Origin: Streptomyces speibonae | Lineage (GTDB): Bacteria > Actinomycetota > Actinomycetes > Streptomycetales > Streptomycetaceae | DNA length: 9,844 nucleotides | Direction of reading: 5' to 3' | Assembly (NCBI GenBank): GCA_000715605.1 | Contig: KL568556.1 | Location: 82,293 to 92,136, forward strand | Part shown: positions 7,038-9,844 of the stretch, piece after piece | Numbering within the stretch: position 1 is the stretch's first letter | Layout of the letters: each line of letters opens with the position of its first letter | Notes under the pieces: generated by a model | What the model saw: only the letters and a program-made list of their open reading frames with translations | The model's database searches: none | What the model was told of the DNA's origin: nothing | Program-made: the position numbers and the translations under genes

Positions 7038-7753
7038 TCCACATCGCCGAGACTCTGTCCATCCGTACTGTGGAGGGCTTCCTCAAGCCGGACGAGATCG
7101 AGCGACTCAACCTCGTCATGGACGACACGCTCGGCCCCCTCGGGCGCGACCGGTACGGCACGGCCCGCCGCACCACCATCCACGAGATCCCCGGTCACTC
7201 CCCCGCCGAGGCGCAGGACGTCTACGAGCCGACCGGCCGGATCGAGATGACCGACATCCCATACGAGGCGACCACCCTCCTCGACCAGGCCCTGAAGCTC
7301 CACATGGCCGCGATCACGCGCACGCTGCCGTCGGTCACCGGCCACCGGCCGTGGATCTACCTCGAATACGGCGCTGGCCAGTACATCACCGCACATGCTG
7401 ACGGTATCGCCCCCGATCCCCTCACCCGTCCCCGCCAGATCGCCGCCGCGACGGTCACGCTCACGGACATCCAGAACACCGGCGGGGCGTTCTACGTGGA
7501 GACCACCGGCAGCGACGCTGTCTGGTCCGCCGACGAGGCACCGGCCGGATCGGGTTACGCCACGGGGATGCCCTTCGCACACGACGGGACGGACATGTCC
7601 TCCCCCTGGTTCCGCACCATGCCCCGCACTCGATGGAGCGTGGCACCCGCTCCCGGCACGCTCGTGGTCTTCGGCAGCCAGCTCGTCCATGGCACCGAAC
7701 CTGTCCGCGCCGGCCGTGTTCGCAAGTTCCTCACGCTCTTCGTCTCCGAGTAG
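7034..7753 (+). CDS. 2-oxoglutarate/Fe(II)-dependent oxygenase
   Basis: 239 residues of the prolyl-4-hydroxylase-like 2OG-Fe(II) oxygenase superfamily. Iron ligands are visible as His121-x-Asp123 (ITAHADG) and His219 (QLVHGTEPV), followed by Arg228/Arg230 (AGRVRKFL) at the spot that binds the 2-oxoglutarate carboxylate. Supporting strands are YLEYGAGQY (109-117), AAATVTLTD (137-145), GGAFYVE (150-156) and GTLVVFGS (208-215). A long insert (about 157-200) sits between the strands, wider than in minimal members, and may shape the substrate site. These enzymes usually hydroxylate an unactivated C-H, and some desaturate or cyclise. Wedged between the maturase (ATGA overlap; GGAGG at 7023-7027) and the small peptide gene, it most likely acts on the peptide, although a small-molecule substrate from the upstream module cannot be excluded. 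Confidence 0.88.
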   Translation: MIHIAETLSIRTVEGFLKPDEIERLNLVMDDTLGPLGRDRYGTARRTTIHEIPGHSPAEAQDVYEPTGRIEMTDIPYEATTLLDQALKLHMAAITRTLPSVTGHRPWIYLEYGAGQYITAHADGIAPDPLTRPRQIAAATVTLTDIQNTGGAFYVETTGSDAVWSADEAPAGSGYATGMPFAHDGTDMSSPWFRTMPRTRWSVAPAPGTLVVFGSQLVHGTEPVRAGRVRKFLTLFVSE

Positions 7754-7841
7754 GAGGCTTCGCCGCCATGACCGGCCCCCGCGGCCCGCCCCGCAGCCAC
7801 CCTCCCCAACCCACGGCCCCGACCAGAGGAGAGAGCGAGCA

Positions 7842-8003
7842 GTGGCAGAAGACAAGACGTTCGACGAGTTCCTGGAGGCAGTCGCGACCCTGCGCGACAG
7901 CGACACCGTGCGCACCACCGCGCACACCTCCAACGCGGCCACCGAGACCTGGCTGGCCACCACGGTGCAGCACGACGCCGCTGAGCCCACCACCGAGTCC
8001 TGA
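7842..8003 (+). CDS. Candidate RiPP precursor peptide, 53 residues, Thr-rich
   Basis: A short gene from GTG 7842 to TGA 8001-8003. AGAGGAGAG (7825-7833) is a clear ribosome binding site, and nearly every codon ends in G or C, so it is coding and not a shadow. The first part (residues 2-18) is an acidic amphipathic helix-like stretch (FDEFLEAVATL at 7-17) that fits a leader. The second part holds 10 of the 12 Thr, a single Trp37, His28 and His44, Asn31, Asp45 and Pro49; there is no Cys. The peptide ends in PTTES. It sits between two oxygenase-type enzymes and downstream of a radical SAM/SPASM protein, the standard place for a precursor. The end does not match the FxSxx C-terminal motif of FxsA precursors. 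The leader/core border is not obvious. Candidate sites for modification are beta-carbons of His, Asn, Asp or Thr, and cross-links at Trp37 or His44; all of that is inference. Confidence 0.75.
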   Translation: MAEDKTFDEFLEAVATLRDSDTVRTTAHTSNAATETWLATTVQHDAAEPTTES

Positions 8004-8009
8004 CCCGCC

Positions 8010-8041
8010 ACGGGGCCGGGCCCGTCCCGGTCCGGCCCCGT
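8010..8041 (+). terminator. Strong intergenic hairpin behind the precursor gene
   Basis: ACGGGGCCGG (8010-8019) and CCGGCCCCGT (8032-8041) are perfect inverted repeats. The stem extends inward by one G-U and two G-C pairs (8020-8022 with 8029-8031), giving about 13 bp around a 6-base loop. It starts 6 bases after the peptide stop codon. Only a two-base T run follows, so it is more likely an attenuator or 3' mRNA stabiliser than a full terminator. Such a structure would let the peptide message accumulate above that of the downstream enzyme, as is common in RiPP operons. Confidence 0.65.
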
Positions 8042-8060
8042 TCCACCCCCGGAGCCCCAG

Positions 8061-8951
8061 ATGAGCGCTCTCTCCCCAGAAGCCCTGGTCGCCCTTGGTG
8101 GCATCGCCGAACACCAGCGTCTACGGACCAGCCGTATCGCATCCGTACTCGGCAACCGCCTCGGATCGTCCGCCCTCGACTACGCCGTGGCCCACCACCT
8201 GCTCGAAGGCGCCGAACACGCGGCGCGCGCCCGGGACGCGGACCGCCTCGCCTGGTACCGCCGTACGACAGTGCGAGACCTGACCCACCTGTCGGCCGGC
8301 CCGCACATCGTGCTCAACCCGCGCACCGCGGACCTGCTCCGCTCGGAGATCTCCGAAACCGCGTACTACCTCGTCGGCCCCGACACCAGCCCCGTCCCGC
8401 CCGAGGCCCTTGGCCTCGTTCATGCCGCCATCGCCTCCGCGACCGAGCACGGCTTCGGGACCCTGCTCACCCAGCACGCCCCCGTCATCTGCCTGCTCAA
8501 CCCTCGCCGACTCGACGAGACCCTCCACAGCTGGGCCCTCACCCGCCTCCCGGACACCGTCTTCACCGACTACACCGCCCACCCCGAGGTCCTGGCCCGC
8601 GACCTGATCCACGAGGCCGCCCACAACTGGCTCAACGACGCCCTGACCGCGTACGACGTGAGCCTCCCCGCCGACGTCACCTTCTTCTCCCCCTGGCGGG
8701 GAACTCCTCGTCCCGTATACGGCTTCCTGCACGCCTGCTGGGCCTTCTCCCTCACCGTGCTGTACGCACGGCAGGCCCGCCGCGACGCCACGGGTGCTGT
8801 TGTCCCCTTCCTCGACGCGCATCTGCGCCAGCAGGAGAGCCAGTTCGCCTCCGCACTCGATTCGCTGGCTGAGGCACTCTCATACGTCTCCGCTGACGCG
8901 CTCCGTGATCGCGTCAGCCATGCCGTGAGCAAGGCCGTCGAATCGGCGTAA
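8061..8951 (+). CDS. HEXXH-motif peptide-modifying protein (likely 2-oxoglutarate-type beta-hydroxylase)
   Basis: 296 residues. The metal motif HEAAH is at 184-188 (LIHEAAHNWLND), followed about 35 residues later by PRPVYGFLHACWAF (217-230), where His224 would be the third ligand. This combination (HEXXH, then RP-x-GxLHA) marks the HEXXH-motif family found beside RiPP maturases, including FxsB-type radical SAM loci. Members once taken for metalloproteases are now named 2-oxoglutarate-dependent peptide beta-hydroxylases in current databases. The N-terminal ~110 residues are helical and may bind the peptide. The protein is free-standing here, while in some FxsB loci a similar domain is fused to the maturase. 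It follows the precursor gene and hairpin by a short gap; ATG 8061 has GGAG at 8051-8054. A protease acting on the leader is the less likely alternative. Family placement is firm; the residue modified is unknown. Confidence 0.85.
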   Translation: MSALSPEALVALGGIAEHQRLRTSRIASVLGNRLGSSALDYAVAHHLLEGAEHAARARDADRLAWYRRTTVRDLTHLSAGPHIVLNPRTADLLRSEISETAYYLVGPDTSPVPPEALGLVHAAIASATEHGFGTLLTQHAPVICLLNPRRLDETLHSWALTRLPDTVFTDYTAHPEVLARDLIHEAAHNWLNDALTAYDVSLPADVTFFSPWRGTPRPVYGFLHACWAFSLTVLYARQARRDATGAVVPFLDAHLRQQESQFASALDSLAEALSYVSADALRDRVSHAVSKAVESA

Positions 8952-9002
8952 CCCGGGGGCTATCCGAGCACTCCCATCCCTGACGGCGCCGTAACAAGGA
9001 TG

Positions 9003-9060
9003 CGAACGGAGTTCCTGATCAATAGAATCGCCCCTTCAAATCCCATACGTATTAGGCCAG
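9003..9060 (+). promoter_or_regulatory. AT-rich stretch upstream of the tyrosyl-tRNA synthetase-like gene, possible promoter
   Basis: The 137-base gap 8952-9088 is the longest non-coding stretch in the window, and its middle is clearly more A+T rich than anything around it. TAGAAT at 9023-9028 fits the TAnnnT -10 pattern of the main actinomycete sigma factor, but no good -35 box lies 16-19 bases upstream. No T-box leader sequence or convincing terminator is visible. A separate promoter for the synthetase gene is likely, but its exact position is not supported. Confidence 0.3.
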
Positions 9061-9088
9061 TTGTCCGACGCAGGAGCGTATAGGCGCC

Positions 9089-9844
9089 ATGAGCCGTTTG
9101 AGTGAGTCCGTCACCCGTGTCATGCACATCCTCGATGGAGCAGACCTGGGCGCGGACTATACGGTCGCGCAGCTGCTCAGCGAGACAACAGCACGGCGCA
9201 CTCTGGACCTCTCCGACCTCTCCCCCCAGGAGCAGGCCGCCCTGGTCGAGGGGCGCGCGAATCACCTGATCCCCTCGGCCTCGGCGCTCGCCGAGAAGAT
9301 CGAGGCCGCGCAGGCGGCGGGACGTCCGTTCGTCGTCAAGTACGGCATCGACCCGACGTCACCCGATGTCCACCTCGGCCACGCGGTGCCGATCATCATC
9401 GCCAGCCGGTTCCAGCGGATGGGCCACCACGTCGTCTTCATCATCGGCGACGTCACGGCCAAGATCGGTGACCCGTCGGGACGCTCCTCGGAGCGACCGC
9501 CCCTCACCGACGAGGACATCGCCCGCAACCTGAGCGGCTACCAGCAGCAGGTCACGCCGTTCATCGACTTCGAGCGTGCCGACCTGCGCTTCAACGGGGA
9601 GTGGCTGAACAAGGTCACCCTGCCAGAGCTCGTCGGGGTCCTCGCCCGGGTGCCGGTGTCCATGTCGCTCCAGCGCGAGGACTTCCGCACCCGGCTCGCC
9701 GAGGGCCACGGGCTGTCCGTCGCCGAGTTCGTCTACTCCGTCGTCATGGCGTGGGACTCGGTGGCCATCGACGCCGACGTCGAACTCGGCGGCGTGGACC
9801 AGCTGCTGAACCTCCAGATGTGCCGCAAGGTCATGGAGATCTCG
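9089..9844 (+). CDS. tyrS: Tyrosyl-tRNA synthetase-like protein, 5' part of gene
   Basis: The frame opens at ATG 9089 and runs off the window after 252 codons. The catalytic fold of tyrosyl-tRNA synthetases is clear: KYGIDPTSPDVHLGH (84-98) carrying the HIGH-type signature, GDVTAKIGDPSGRS (120-133), then VYSVVMAWDS (215-224) and VELGGVDQLLNL (231-242). This is the TyrZ-like branch (DPTxPDxHLGH, VELGGxDQ) rather than the common TyrS form. Tyrosine-site residues Tyr216, Asp223, Gln238 and Asp128 are kept, but the Gln of the usual YxxxQxxD motif is Met220 and the preceding-Asp Tyr is Trp222. An N-terminal ~80-residue extension precedes the core. AGGAG (9072-9076) is 12 bases from the ATG, rather far; the next in-frame ATG (9122) has no better site. 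The KMSKS loop and tRNA-binding end are outside the window. It may be a resistance copy, a specialised enzyme, or simply the next gene. Confidence 0.88.
   Translation, partial: MSRLSESVTRVMHILDGADLGADYTVAQLLSETTARRTLDLSDLSPQEQAALVEGRANHLIPSASALAEKIEAAQAAGRPFVVKYGIDPTSPDVHLGHAVPIIIASRFQRMGHHVVFIIGDVTAKIGDPSGRSSERPPLTDEDIARNLSGYQQQVTPFIDFERADLRFNGEWLNKVTLPELVGVLARVPVSMSLQREDFRTRLAEGHGLSVAEFVYSVVMAWDSVAIDADVELGGVDQLLNLQMCRKVMEIS

Noticed and set aside
7768..8064. A 98-codon frame with a fair ribosome binding site (AGGAGG at 7752-7757), overlapping the precursor gene and ending in an ATGA overlap with the HEXXH gene
   Set aside because: Its product is almost all Pro, Arg, Ser and Thr, as expected for a shadow frame in GC-rich DNA. 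Third-position bias fails past 7842, exactly where the 53-residue peptide frame takes over. The short 7768-7824 part looks less clear, but I see no sign of a frameshift joining the two.
6878..8155. A 425-codon minus-strand frame across the oxygenase and precursor genes
   Set aside because: It is antisense to genes with recognisable iron-binding motifs, has no credible start region, and is Gly/Arg/Val-rich without domain features.
8061..8951. Zinc metalloprotease that removes the leader
   Set aside because: The HEAAH motif would allow it, but the downstream RP-x-GxLHA segment and the RiPP setting match the HEXXH peptide-modification family better. I kept protease only as a minor alternative.
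8983..8992. Perfect 10-base palindrome ACGGCGCCGT in the gap before the synthetase gene
   Set aside because: It has no loop, so it is not a useful hairpin. One such palindrome in GC-rich DNA is easily chance, and there is no second copy to suggest an operator.
8952..9088. T-box type leader for the tyrosyl-tRNA synthetase-like gene
   Set aside because: The gap is short, lacks a recognisable T-box consensus and shows no terminator/antiterminator pair, so I see no support for it.

Overview
This window is high-GC DNA (roughly 70% G+C, with codon third positions almost all G or C) from an actinomycete, most likely a Streptomyces or close relative. The genus-level guess rests on base composition, strong purine-rich ribosome binding sites, many ATGA/GTGA start-stop overlaps, and two rare in-frame TTA leucine codons, which in Streptomyces depend on the bldA tRNA. 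All genes lie on the + strand. No tRNA, rRNA, insertion sequence, CRISPR array or phage gene was seen.

Module 1 (1-5147) is a tightly coupled run. It holds the 3' end of an unrecognised gene, a thymidylate-kinase-like P-loop kinase, a phosphoenolpyruvate mutase/isocitrate lyase family enzyme, a Nudix protein with a degraded catalytic box, a TylF/MycF-type O-methyltransferase, a D-2-hydroxyacid dehydrogenase-like protein (which carries both TTA codons), and a pol-beta-type nucleotidyltransferase. Adjacent genes overlap by 4 to 10 bases, or are separated by 5 bases at most. This looks like a small-molecule pathway built on phosphonopyruvate or another C3 acid plus nucleotide and methyl transfer chemistry.

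Module 2 (5178-8951) follows after only 30 bases and looks like a ribosomally made, post-translationally modified peptide (RiPP) locus. It holds a radical SAM/SPASM maturase with a long C-terminal extension, a 2-oxoglutarate/Fe(II) oxygenase, a 53-residue Thr-rich peptide that is the best precursor candidate, a strong RNA hairpin just behind the peptide gene, and a HEXXH protein of the type now linked to 2-oxoglutarate-dependent peptide beta-hydroxylation.

After a 137-base, partly AT-rich gap, a tyrosyl-tRNA synthetase-like gene begins at 9089 and runs off the window. It keeps the HLGH signature but has Met where a tyrosine-site Gln is usual, so it may be a self-resistance or specialised copy.

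Taken together, the window looks like a single biosynthetic operon joining a possible phosphonate/hydroxy-acid module to a RiPP module with three putative peptide-modifying enzymes. That joint product is an inference. No dedicated peptide-recognition protein, leader protease, transporter, phosphonopyruvate decarboxylase or regulator is visible here, so part of the cluster probably lies upstream of base 1 or past base 9844.
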